In this document: piece after piece, positions 11,515 to 22,300 of the stretch | How the letters are laid out: the number at the start of each line of letters is the position of its first letter | Numbering within the stretch: position 1 is the stretch's first letter | From: Clytia hemisphaerica | Lineage: Eukaryota; Cnidaria; Hydrozoa; Leptothecata; Clytiidae | Assembly: GCA_902728285.1 (NCBI GenBank) | Contig: CACVBU010000520.1 | Coordinates: forward strand, 187,405 to 251,404 | Reading direction: 5' to 3' | DNA: 64,000 bases | The notes under the pieces: model-generated | The model's input: only the letters and a program-made list of their open reading frames with translations | Told to the model about the DNA's origin: nothing | The model's database searches: none | Position numbers and translations under genes: made by a program

Positions 11515-13390
11515 TGTTGTTGACTGGAGAGATCATATATAATATATAATAATATCAATCGTATATAATATATACTTTCATAGGGATAGAACACTAAAAA
11601 CGTAAAAAATTTCTCGGGAAGAATCTTTAGCGAATATTATTGGGTATCACTATTTGCGTGTTTCCACAAAAAAACAACCACCTTGCTCTTTCAAATTTCA
11701 AGTTTGACACATTTTTTTGGTGGTGATAAAACACAAAATGAAAAGACATTCGAGGAAGATTATAGGCTTGGGAAAGCTTATACGTTTAAATAACGGTTTA
11801 ATATATTATTTGTTTTAAGTCTTTCGTCTTCTACCGTTGGAATCCCCGATCCTCGTCATAGTATGCCAAATTCATTCATCGTTTTGCTATTGAACTTTAC
11901 TTCCGGGGTGAGAGAGGAGAGAGAGTGTTTTCGATCTTATGTATTATATAATTCCAGAATCTAATTTTTGCATTGAATCGTTGAATAGATACAAAAAAGT
12001 TCGTCCCCGTTGATTTCATCCCCATTCGAAATCCATCCAATGTAAAAAATTGCACTCCAAAACCATCTTCATTGTGTATTTTAAAGCTTGGAACAATAGA
12101 ATTCCTATCCCCATAGAGATTTTGATAGAAATTATTGGCTCCGTTATGGGAAAAAATTCCACCGGGGCTTTGAGACAGGTGTTTCGGCATGACATGATTT
12201 ACCGTATTTATATATAGGAGATTTGTAAAAATTCGAGAAGAAAACGGATATTTACTTTTTACCATGTATCCCGTCACTGTCTGCCCGGAGTTCTGCGTTC
12301 GCAAAGAGTGACACCTCTTAGACTGAGAAATGATTGTCTAATACGCTAATCCTTCTCTGGTTCCCATTGACAAGATACCGAAATATTCATCAGAATACTC
12401 ATCTCATCTTCATCAGAATACTCATAACGCTCATTTGACGTTGACTTTGCACACACCCCTGTCTCACAATCTATATAGATCGACGAAACGTCCATATACA
12501 GTGTTACATATACTTTCTTTTACACCCCTGTATCTTAACTAAATTCGGAACAGGTTTGAAGGAAAAATAATCACTTTTGATTAAAAAAGTTCTTAAGAAA
12601 AATTCAAAATTAGCGTTGTACAGGGTGTGTTTTTCTTTTCCGAAGCTCTTATCCTTCTTGCATTTCTTATACTCTTACAAAATTGGCTCTGATATTTACT
12701 CCTCATTCCTGAAGGGTTGCTTTTTTTTATCCGTCCTGTCTTTAGGTCATTCTTTTTCCGTAAATCCAACGAATTGTAGAACTTATTTCAATTAAATTTT
12801 TCTTATAAAAGAAACGCACTTGAACAATTCTTGACCCCCTGATCGTAAAATTGATGATTACAGTTTAACGACGAATGATTTTATTGATTCCTTTTGAGGC
12901 ACTTTTATGACACCAGTCTTGTTATTACAGGATTGTTTTCGTATGGACATTAGAAGCAGATTCCGCTGAGATCTTTCCGTTACAATGGTTGATTGATTTA
13001 ACATGTAAGCATTGGTAATTATCCAATTTATGCATCGAAACGTCTCTTCGTTGTGAAATGTAATCTAGCAACTTCAATCGAAGAATACGGAAGAACGAAA
13101 AACTGTACGAGCTGCGGATTTCGACCCAGCAAGGCCTTGTCTTTCTTCTTTCGAACTTTCTAGAAATCGCATCGTAAGAGAACGTCAATCGCCCAAGCGT
13201 GGGGGTTTATTGGAGTGACCTAATTATTTTCACTTTTTCATCTTCATCTTCGCAACAAATTATTCAATCGGGCTTGTTTTGCTTGATTAACGTGTAGTTT
13301 ACCATTTCGAACATTCCCTGAAAAAATGAAAGAAAACGAAGCAATCAACGTGGAGAAAACGTAAAAAAACAAAGCTGTTGCAAGTTAAGT
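11515..13390. other. Interior of the 3.95-kb CCGT element, no confident gene
   Basis: Contains a degenerate family C copy (about 11905-12184, minus orientation, ending in CCACCGGGG and GAGACAGGTGTTT), a short ATCAGAATACTCATC tandem near 12390-12430, and ATATAT runs near 11545. One minus frame at 12925-13188 is open for 87 codons and rich in R, K and S but unrecognised. Confidence 0.4.
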
Positions 13391-13622
13391 CCGTGTTGCA
13401 AGTTATGGCCGTTTACGGAACAATAGAAACTGAGGAAGGTCGGAATCGCTGATTGACTTTGATTAGCGCGATGAGAGGAAAAAATCTTTAGTCTATCAGT
13501 GATTTCGATCTTCTTATTATTCCAATCTATAAAGAAGGATGTCGAAATTAGAAGACGGATGTCAACATTAGACCAACTTACGGTACTCAAGATTATTGAT
13601 TATATCGATTAACTACGCCTGG

Positions 13623-14157
13623 GATAATGGACAGTTTATGGGCCTCCTGGAATGTGCATGGAACCCCGGGGACACAGAGACTGGCATTATTCAAAATACT
13701 TCAAAATAAGGTAATTGAGAACGTTTCATAAAAATTCAAACGGTTCAAAACATAATAGATAATACTGATGACTGAAAGAAGAAATACTTAGTACACACGA
13801 ACCAAAAAGGCATAGCTCTTCTATAGAAGTAGACACCAAAAATGAATAAAAAATATTTCTAAAACATCACCATACACTTCCTGCACACACACCCAGCCAG
13901 CCAAAGGAAAATGCGAAGTAAAACATAATGGCTTTCATTTCTCGGAAATTCATGTAGACTCGGCCCAGTCTCTTTAGTCTGGCCGGTGAGAACTTGTGGG
14001 GAACGAAGAACAAGTGCATGTATTATCTCAATCTGAAATTCGGATGGCGGAAGGAGCGGATCAATATAATATAAATTAAAATATTGAAATATGCCCGACC
14101 TCTTCAGAGCAAAGCGTGCTGTAGCATATTTCCACATCTGGTACCAGATAAAAGTGT
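13623..14157. other. Short intergenic stretch, nothing recognised
   Basis: Between the right target duplication of M1 and the hAT-type MITE at 14166. A minus frame at 13859-14137 is open but shows no family resemblance. Confidence 0.4.
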
Positions 14158-14165
14158 GTACGGAC

Positions 14166-14464
14166 CATTGAGTTTAAAGCCCGAAGGGCTAGAGTTCAAT
14201 CTCCAACCCTTCTCAGGAAAGAAAAAGTGAAGCCTTAAAAAATGCGCCGTATTTTTGACGACAGATTGAATCTAGCAATTCCTTTGTTAACGATTGATAT
14301 TTTTTTTCGAAATTTAGCGGTAAATTTTAGTTTCAATCTGTCATTTAGGTAAAAACCAGGCAAGCCGCTCAAGGCCGCGCAACTTTAGTAGGATTTGTTG
14401 GCTTCAAGTCCTACCATACCACCAAAGAGATTGACTTCTAGCCCTTCGGGCTTATACTTCATTG
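14166..14464. mobile_element. hAT-type MITE, family D (D1)
   Basis: Ends CATTGAGTTTAAAGCCCGAA and CAATGAAGTATAAGCCCGAA (right complement), each followed by a self-complementary AGCCCGAAGGGCT hairpin. Flanks GTACGGAC / GTACGACC are a decayed 8-bp target duplication. The interior includes AGGATTTG..AAGCCAAC and TGACAGATTGAAACTAAA on the complement, shared with copies at 17820, 48857 and, more distantly, 55147. Confidence 0.75.
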
Positions 14465-14878
14465 GTACGACCACTGACTTCCAAGACTTAGACTCAAGAC
14501 TCCTGGATGTTAAATGAAGCCATTATTTCCATCCCGCGCATGGTTTTTATAAAAACACTAGACGATGCTATCGTCCGTTTAGAGGTCAGTAAACGCGGGA
14601 AAGAGTTAGGGCGTCAGGGTGGTTTACGGGACAAAAGTGGCGGTAGAGTTTTGGAACAAAACACTGTAAACATCTCCGCCACTGCTTACTCCACCTGAAT
14701 TTATCACGCCTCTCCTAAACTATTCCATTTTTTAGTGATCGTCTATACATATACCAGATTGAAAGTAGAATCTATCGCTAGATTTCAAAGAATGCAGTCC
14801 TCAAAAACAAAGAAAACCGCTCGATACGTCGTCATGATTGCGGCGCGTGTTCTGGATGAGAAATAAGTGACATAAAAG

Positions 14879-15164
14879 ACACCCCTGTCTCAGTGCCCCG
14901 GTAGAACTTTTTCCCTCAGTAGGGATGAAAATTTCTATCAAAATGCCAATGAGGATAGAAAATCTATTGTTTCCAGCTCGAAAATTCCAGTGGGGATGGT
15001 TTTGGAGTGCAATTATTTACATTCAGTTTTCAATGGAGATAAAATCATAGAGCAATTTCGCAGTGGGGTTGAAATTGTAGGATATTTTTTCCACTGGGGA
15101 CGATTTTTTGGCCTATTTTCCACCGGGGTGGGGGGGGTCCACCGGCTCTGTGACACAGGGGTGT
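14879..15164. mobile_element. Family C element (C1), 6-bp TSD TAAAAG
   Basis: Ends ACACCCCTGTCTCAG and, as complement, ACACCCCTGTGTCACAG. TAAAAG lies immediately outside both ends (14873-14878, 15165-15170). The interior repeats a CCASTGGGGA-like box at irregular 35-50-bp spacing. Non-coding, 286 bp. Confidence 0.8.
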
Positions 15165-15880
15165 TAAAAGGCATTTACAACATTTACTTTTGTTGATTTA
15201 CATAAAAAATATTGTGCCAACCACCCCCTTCTCCAATAAATAAAATGACTTGAAATTGAATGTTCCTAACTTTTTCTTTATCGCTTCTACTTCTAGAAAT
15301 TTATAAAAAATTGTAAATATATATTAACTACAGTGTGATACAAAACATAAAAAAATTTCATTCTTTAAAATACCAAATTTCCCAGTATATTTGACAAAAA
15401 AATAAAAACAAATTGAACAGCAGAATTTAAATAAACTTTAAACTGATTATGCATAAAAAACCTATAGATTGGAAGACAACATAAATTGGGACTTAAAGTA
15501 AAGCATGAAAAAGGGGTTTGACATATCACATCTTCTCGCTAAATTCCAAATAACAATATGATAATAGTCATATTTTCAAGTCTGGATATTCAGGCTGTAA
15601 ACACTATTTTTTTTATCTTTAATGCTTCTGGTTTACCGCCTGGTCTTCCCTAATTGATTTGCATTCCAACTTCAGAAGGCAGACTTATATTAATTCAAAT
15701 ATTGTGCAAAGTTAAGTATTCGCCGACACTGTGTTTACAAGCATCTAGATAGAACAAGTTATAGAAGCAGGAAGAGCAGGAAAAGTATAATAAAGAAAAA
15801 AATTCACTACTTGGATATCCATGCTAGCCCTAATGTGACCTTAAAAACTCAAAATCTCGAAATCCTTAATTAATCCACAT
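15165..15880. other. Intergenic, nothing recognised
   Basis: Very AT-rich sequence between the C1 element and the 3' end of the cystinosin gene. It has no frame of note, no terminal repeats and no RNA-gene signal. AATAAA occurs near 15236 on the plus strand without a gene to serve. Confidence 0.4.
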
Positions 15881-15887
15881 CTGGCGT

Positions 15888-15960
15888 GCACAACATTGTT
15901 TGTACGATCAAAACGTTCATCTAACGTTATTTGAACGTTAATTGGATGTTGTGTGCTGTC
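15888..15960. mobile_element. Family E mini-palindrome (AACGTT boxes)
   Basis: GTGCACAACATTGTTTGTAC at the left pairs imperfectly with TTGGATGTTGTGTGCTGTC at the right, with AACGTT boxes in between. Related copies lie at 20957-21054 and 57751-57845. Confidence 0.5.
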
Positions 15961-16027
15961 TGATCTGTCAACATGGATGGGATCTTGTCAACAAACTATT
16001 GTCTAATTTTTGGATCCAAGTGGTCTC

Positions 16028-16193
16028 ATTCTTGATATGCGTAAGTCATTTTTCTAGCGGTAACACCCTAAAAAAGCCGGGATTTGACCTCTCTCTGTTA
16101 CCAAAAATAGAAACACAGAGGTCAAAAACCGGCTTTTTTGGGTGCTTCCGTTAAAAAATATGACGTCATCTTGACTTACGCATATCAAGAATT
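16028..16193. mobile_element. Palindromic MITE, ATTCTTGATATGCGTAAGTCA ends
   Basis: The left arm starting ATTCTTGATATGCGTAAGTC and the complement of the right arm agree at the tips. They then share the AAAAAAGCCGG block and TTTGACCTCT around a short loop. 166 bp, non-coding. Confidence 0.7.
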
Positions 16194-16357
16194 TCTACTC
16201 TGTGCATTTAGACAATCTCGATTTCCCCCAAAGTGAACCATGTTGCATGCTAACCTTTAAATCTTCAACTTGAACAAAACATGCCGCGTGTATTATCTGC
16301 TATCTAACTACCAATCCAAATAAGAAATGTTATTGACAATGTAAATGTGGTCCTAAA

Positions 16358-19300
16358 TCAAATTGCCGATACGGGTTTGTTCACATTTGCATCTTTATGA
16401 TCGTCATGTTGTTTTTCGTTGTCTTCAATCGGGGTGTATTCTCTTGAATGTCGGTACAATATGTAATGTTGAGTCATAAATAGAATGTCGAATAAAATGG
16501 AGAAAAATCCGAGACCGAACTTTGTGAAATCTCCGAAGATTGAATTCCATTCATCTGAAAAAAAGGATGAGAAAGTTTGTGAAAACCAAAAAGATTAAAT
16601 TTTATGAATTTTACAAAAATCTCCACCACTTGAGACTGAAATACCAAACATTCAAAATTTCAGACAAACAGAATACCATTATGAAGGGAGCAATCAGTCC
16701 TGATTACCCATGATTCCTTTCGATCATTACATGTCTTATGAAACAAAACCCACCCTAAAGATATCTATCAAACTTACTGTTATTATAGGCGAGGAAGAAC
16801 ATTTGGATTAAGCTGAACGAACCACCAGTGAAGTCCAACAAAACATTTCCGATACTCCATCCAACAGTCGATTGACGTCGGTAGTTCATCACCGCCTACC
16901 AAAGAAAAGTAATGCTTATACAAAGCATTTTGCACACACAATTCGGAATTGGCACCAAACTTTCATATAAGTCATAATATTTGAGAAAAAAGGGAAATTC
17001 AGCAGGAATTTTTGAATAAATCAATCGATTTGTAAGTGCTATATAGTAGGTTCGAAGAGTAGAGTTTTAACTCTGAGTTTTAACACTAGACTTAAGACAT
17101 CTTACCTTAGGATCCGAGGATCCAAAAGTTCAAAAATAGTCCAATAAGGCTCAGAATATAGCCTGGAAGTCTGCTAACCTCTCCCAAATTGAAATATTCG
17201 ATTAAATTAAAGAGATAGCCCAAAATCGACTTTCTCACCGGAACTTTAAATCTTGAAAAACGTTAAAATAATCGGAATTCTCAATATATTTCAACCATGA
17301 TTGTAGCTAAGGAAATGGAAATTCTAAAAAATGTATATTCTAATAGTCTTTTAAAATCTTTTTTAAAGCTTATATTTAAGTAACTAAAGTAAGTAAGTCC
17401 ATTGGTTCGCTTTATGATGATTCTGATAGCGCTAACGGTTGTACCTACGTCCATCTATAAAATCAAAAAGTGGTGTAAGTGGCTCTGGGTATTAGGAGAA
17501 TTTGTCATGTTTTTCACTCGCTTACCTGCGGGATGTACTTTATAAGTGTGATTCCAAGCTTGATATAGGAGAAGAAGTTAAGATAGGTGTACCAATTAAT
17601 TTTTCCAGTGAGTGTGACCACAAGGGAAATACCAGCAAACAACCAGGCTACAGACGTCAATCCTTTACAAATGTTCGAAATGCGTTGATCACCTCTCTGT
17701 GAAGAGAAAATCTTGTTGTGAGTGTTCCGGTGGAAATTACGTGAGCAATGCAACTAGCCTATCTAGTGTGTGAAGGCATATAATATCTGTGATAAAAACT
17801 ACTCTCTGGTACCTAATAGCAATGAAGTATAAGCCCGAAGGGCTAGAAGTCAATCTCTTTGGTAGGATTTGAAGCCAACAAATCCTACCAAAGTTGCGCG
17901 GCCTTGAGCGGCTCGCCTGGTTTTTACACAAATGACAGATTGAAACTAAAATTTACCACTAAATTTCGAAAAAAATATCAATCGTAAACAAAGGAATTGC
18001 TAGATTCAATCTGACGTCCAAATTACGGCGTATTTTTTAAGCTTCACTTTTTCTTGCCTGAGAAAGGTTAGAGATTGAACTCTAGCCCTTCGGGCTTTAA
18101 ACTCAATGCCTAATAGCCATCCCCCCCGCTAGTTAATTTTTCGAAAATTTTCCACCCAGGACATTCTTATTCCAGCCCCCCCCCCTTCGCTTATTAATTT
18201 TTGGGAAAATGTTTTTGAAAGTTCCCCTCTTTTGTCCTAATTCTCCTATATTAGCCTCCTTTTCAAAAATTTTCCACCCAGGACATTTTTATTCCACCCC
18301 CAACTTATTAAGTTTTGAGAGTTTTTCCAATCCCCCCGGCTATTAGGTACCCGAGAGTAACACTTTAGGCTTATAAAGTTTCGCAATTCTCGCACGAGTT
18401 TTGGGCTTTTCCACGAATGTTAAAATGTAAGACTTATTGCACTTTTTAGCCTGTTTAAGCCTCATAAGTCAAAAGACAAAAATTACAACCCGTATTTATG
18501 TTCCTCTAAACTATTGTTCTTGTGATTCGTATTGATTCGTGAAACAATTTTTCCTTGCATTCGCAAAAGTTTATGTCGTAAAAATTCACGATTTTACGGC
18601 GTCGCAAAACTTTTCGCCCGCGAAAATTTGTAAACCTGAAGTAGAAAAATTGTGTGTTGAACGATGAAAAAGAATGTGGTTATTATATTTTGGTTTTTCT
18701 TTAAGTAAAAAAGTTTGACTTACATCGAAGAAGAAGCATTGTGTTATCGTGACAATGGTGAGGACGACAGCGTGTAATGCGAAGAAAACGTCGTTCGGTT
18801 GAACGGGAATCACCGAACCGCCGTATTGCGCAAAATATTCGTCCTACGGCGTGGAAAGAGAAGGGATAGTTTGATGTGTTTGATTTAAATTTGAATGCGT
18901 TCCTATAGTTTGGAAGGGAAGCTTCAGAGGAAATAAGTTTGAGATTATAGTCCAGTTTTACGACTTAAAAGTCAAAGGCGACTCAAAAGCTCCCTTTTCT
19001 GTGGCTATCTACCTGAAGTTAGGGGAGGTCACAACTTTTCCCCCATGATTTAGCATGATAAAGGATATTCTAGGCAAAGAGGAGTCAAAAAAATTAAAGT
19101 GACAAAAAGTAAAGAACATTCTTGCCACTCTTATTAGCCAAATTCAGGAGCCGCTCGCTTCGCTGCAAAACGGCGTTTGTAGGGACAAAATTCAGCGGCA
19201 GCCATATTTGTTTAAGTTTTCTAGGTGGAAAAGGCTGCAAAACTGTTGAAAATGGAAGATGTAAATTGTAGTTCATCACTTTGCTTCAACAACGTCAGGA

Positions 19301-22300
19301 CCAAAATAAATGCAGTGTTAATAAATATATAGACTGTCTTTATCGAAGAAAACTCAATCCATATATACAAAAATTAGTTTGTATATGACTGGTGAATGAC
19401 CTACGAATTGGAAACATGAACATTTATTTATTTTGTGTTGTGGAGTGGACCAGAGTGGAGTTTGTGAAAAAGTATGAAAAACTTGAACTCAAGACTGCAA
19501 GACAAGCCAACTACTGAACATGTTGATCGCAATTCAGAAAACCATGAACTTTTGGAGTTGATTGAGGAACAAAAATACAAGTCCTTGTATATTATAAAGC
19601 TACAGCAGGCTGATCTGACAGGGCATCATTATTCATCTATCTTTAAAGAAGCTTCTTCACTTAGGAAGACCTGATTAATAAACCAAAGACCTTTAAACTT
19701 CTCTGTGGAATTACAGTCGAGGGATTTCAAATGCTTATGGACTATGGAGTCATGTGTTTCTCCATATAATCAATGTTTTGAAAAATTACGACACCCAAAC
19801 AATTTGGATGGGAAACACAGTATATATGGCGCAACCACAACAATTTGTCATCATTCGTTGCATTTTGATTTTATGTCATTTGTAATGGGAACATCCTTGA
19901 CAACTATGCAACCATTTGGTAATAATTGGATAAACGGTACTTAATAATAGAATTGATTTGGAACCAGAACGTCAAAATCAAGAGAACGATCAATTCTCAA
20001 AAACTGATAATCAAAGAAATTTTAATATTGCCTCAACACAGGTGTATTCATGTAGAACATTATATTGGTTGTGCTCGAAAATGGAAATTTTTAAATTACA
20101 TTTGGCAAATGAACCGTGTTGATATTCTCACTTGTGTTTGGCAAATATTTTGTGGCATACAATAAATCTCACGTGACCACTGGGAAACCCGACCACTGAT
20201 TGTGCCAAAAGACTGAAAGAATGAGGCAACATTTTTAACAATTTTATACGTCACTATTTGTATTTATAAGTTTTTTTATGAACAAATTTTAACACAAATC
20301 AAAATATGAGCAGACCTAATTAAAACCAAACACGAATAAGAATAAACATGTTCGTACTGTATCAAATTTTAATGATAGTATTCATTATTTATATTTTGTT
20401 TAAAATTAGAATTATCTGGGACAGCCTGCACTGATAGCTTTTTCCTTCTTCAGATTTAAGCTTTAGATTAGCTCATTTTAACATACTCAGGAACTGATCC
20501 ACCTTGCCTTGTTTCACCAGTCTGGGAAACATGTTTCAAATATAACACAGTACAATACACGTGACAGTATAATAGGCACTACCACCGACGGGACAGTCAC
20601 AGTAGACTTTTACAGGGATATATTTTCAAAATAAAAGAACAGCAGGTCTAATTTGTGTGTCCATAAGACATAAGATTTTTAGATCATAGCCAAAGTTATA
20701 GCCATGATGTGGGGCACTTCATTTGACTTAATCAGGCTATTAATAAAACTGGAGTTTTGTTCTCAATTTCAGTTTTTTGGGTAAACTTTGGGTATTTGAG
20801 ATATGTTTTAATGCGTGAAATCAGTTCCTCTTTTGTCCTTGAGCATCCTCGAAAACGAAAGTGAAAATGCGCCATCTTTGATTTTTGTGCCTAAAAGCGT
20901 CATTTTGCAGCGAAGCGAGCGGGTCCTGAATTTGCCTAATACGGTACTTCATCACCAAGCGTCACACAACGTTGTTTCAACGTTCATCTAACTGATATAT
21001 CTACGTAATATGGACGCCATGAAAGTTAGGTGAACGTTGAAACAAACGTATCAATAACGGTACTTACTTGGACGGATTTGACATAAAAGAGACCAACATT
21101 GAAGAACGAGTAAGCCAAGAAGCCCGTAAGATTGTAGCAAAGAAAATCAAAATTCAATCCAACAACACTGAAAGAAAGTCGACAAAGTAAAAGATTGGAT
21201 CTTCTCGTTCACATATTTACTAATTTTACATATATCGATATATAATTTTACATATATCAATCGTGGCCGGGTAGCTTAGTCGGGAGAGCATTCGCCTTAC
21301 AATCCAAGGATTGTAGGTTCGATCCCCCGTCACCGCCAACTCAGCGGATGAGTAGCTTAGATTGGGTAATCTGATCTAGGCGGTAAGTTACTGGGAGCTG
21401 AGAGTAGGTGTGCTGCTCCACCTCAGCATTCGATCTCCCAGGTCTAGCGCAAAAAGAAAAGGGGATAGACTCCCTCACTGCCGAATTTTTCTGTAATTCG
21501 AACTAAAATATGGGTCCGATCAGCTGGAAATTCGTATGAAATACCATCTGTAATTCGAATCTTTCTGTAATTCAGAGAGTCGGATGAAAAGAAAAAGAGA
21601 AATGGGCTTTTCCGGAAAAAAATTGAATATGGGGGGGGGGGGTGGTGGTCGCTACCCCCGGACAATATAACACCTTTCCCGAATTGTTTGGTATTTTTCG
21701 AAGGTCTTCAAACCATATTGAAAACTATATATTTGTATTCCTCCTATAAGGACAAGTGCATGCTGAAGATTTGAGCTCAAAAGCTTTTTTCTATCAACTT
21801 TTATAACTGTTTTTGTTCACGGTGAAATCCCTTATAAAAATTGAAACATACAGCCCGGCCTCGTTTCCATGTTTGTAATTCTATTGTTTATAAAAAAGAA
21901 ATTTCAAATCAAAATAACTCAAGAAACGGAAGTGCTTTTTTCATAATTCTTTTTTTATTTGTTTAGTTTTGCAACATACAATTTTATGAAACTAAATAGA
22001 AACACCCAAACATTAAAACCAAAAAGTCAAAAAGCATGAATAACAATTCGGCAAATGTGTATGAATGAAAAAAGAAAAAGAAATGATTAGCAAACCTTCT
22101 ACGACGGAAATTTTCGATTGTTTGTGGGTAGAAGGAGATTGACCATGCCAAGAAATATACCCAACCAATCACAACGTTGATAGATTGTAACGTCAGAGAA
22201 TGTACGACTCTCACTTGCACTTCTTTACTGCGAAGGAAAAATTACATGTTTTTTATAAGAGCATGGGGAAAATACACGTTGCTTATAAGCACAAGGGAAG

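Larger units (their letters stand above)
9465..13418. mobile_element. CCGTAAACGG element, 3.95 kb, inserted in A2
   Basis: The termini CCGTAAACGGCCATAACTTG are identical in inverse orientation for about 24 bp and flanked by AA on both sides, so a 2-bp duplication is likely. The right subterminal region repeats AACTTGCAAC after 18 bp. The interior contains a MITE (10016-10281), a large foldback (10499-11514) and a family C copy (about 11905-12184). I found no transposase; the longest remaining frames (12925-13188 minus, 87 codons) match nothing I recognise. Confidence 0.65.
9401..13583. mobile_element. Family A element (A2) inserted in M1, itself split by a CCGT element
   Basis: Left terminus CCGTAAGTTGGTCTAATGTC at 9401, right complement CCGTAAGTTGGTCTAATGTT ending at 13583, flanked by TA (9399-9400, 13584-13585). 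The left segment 9401-9464 and right segment 13419-13583 together look like one normal family A MITE. Everything between belongs to the element at 9465-13418. Confidence 0.7.
7769..13622. mobile_element. Family M element (M1) with ATCGAT-rich arms, 6-bp TSD, later split by nested insertions
   Basis: The terminal repeat CCAGGCGTAGTTAATCGATA and its continuation match for 39 bp, without mismatch, the complement of the right end at 13584-13622. The flanks are GATAAT on both sides (7763-7768, 13623-13628), a 6-bp target duplication. Both subterminal regions (7769-8095 and 9101-9400) are packed with ATCGAT and near-variants and are partly inverted copies of each other (e.g. GATATCGATTAACCGATAGA). 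The native element is about 1.67 kb; a family A element inserted at 9401 accounts for the rest. No transposase seen. Confidence 0.75.

Noticed and set aside
13859-14137. Minus-strand 92-codon frame in the island
   Set aside because: No start context, no family match, and not preserved in any repeated copy in the window.
14507-14698. Open frame with coding-like composition after the D1 MITE
   Set aside because: 63 codons, no homology recognised, no splice or promoter context.
21262-21337. Possible functional tRNA-Val gene
   Set aside because: A and B boxes are present, but the acceptor and T stems do not pair and an unrelated body follows, so it is annotated as a SINE.
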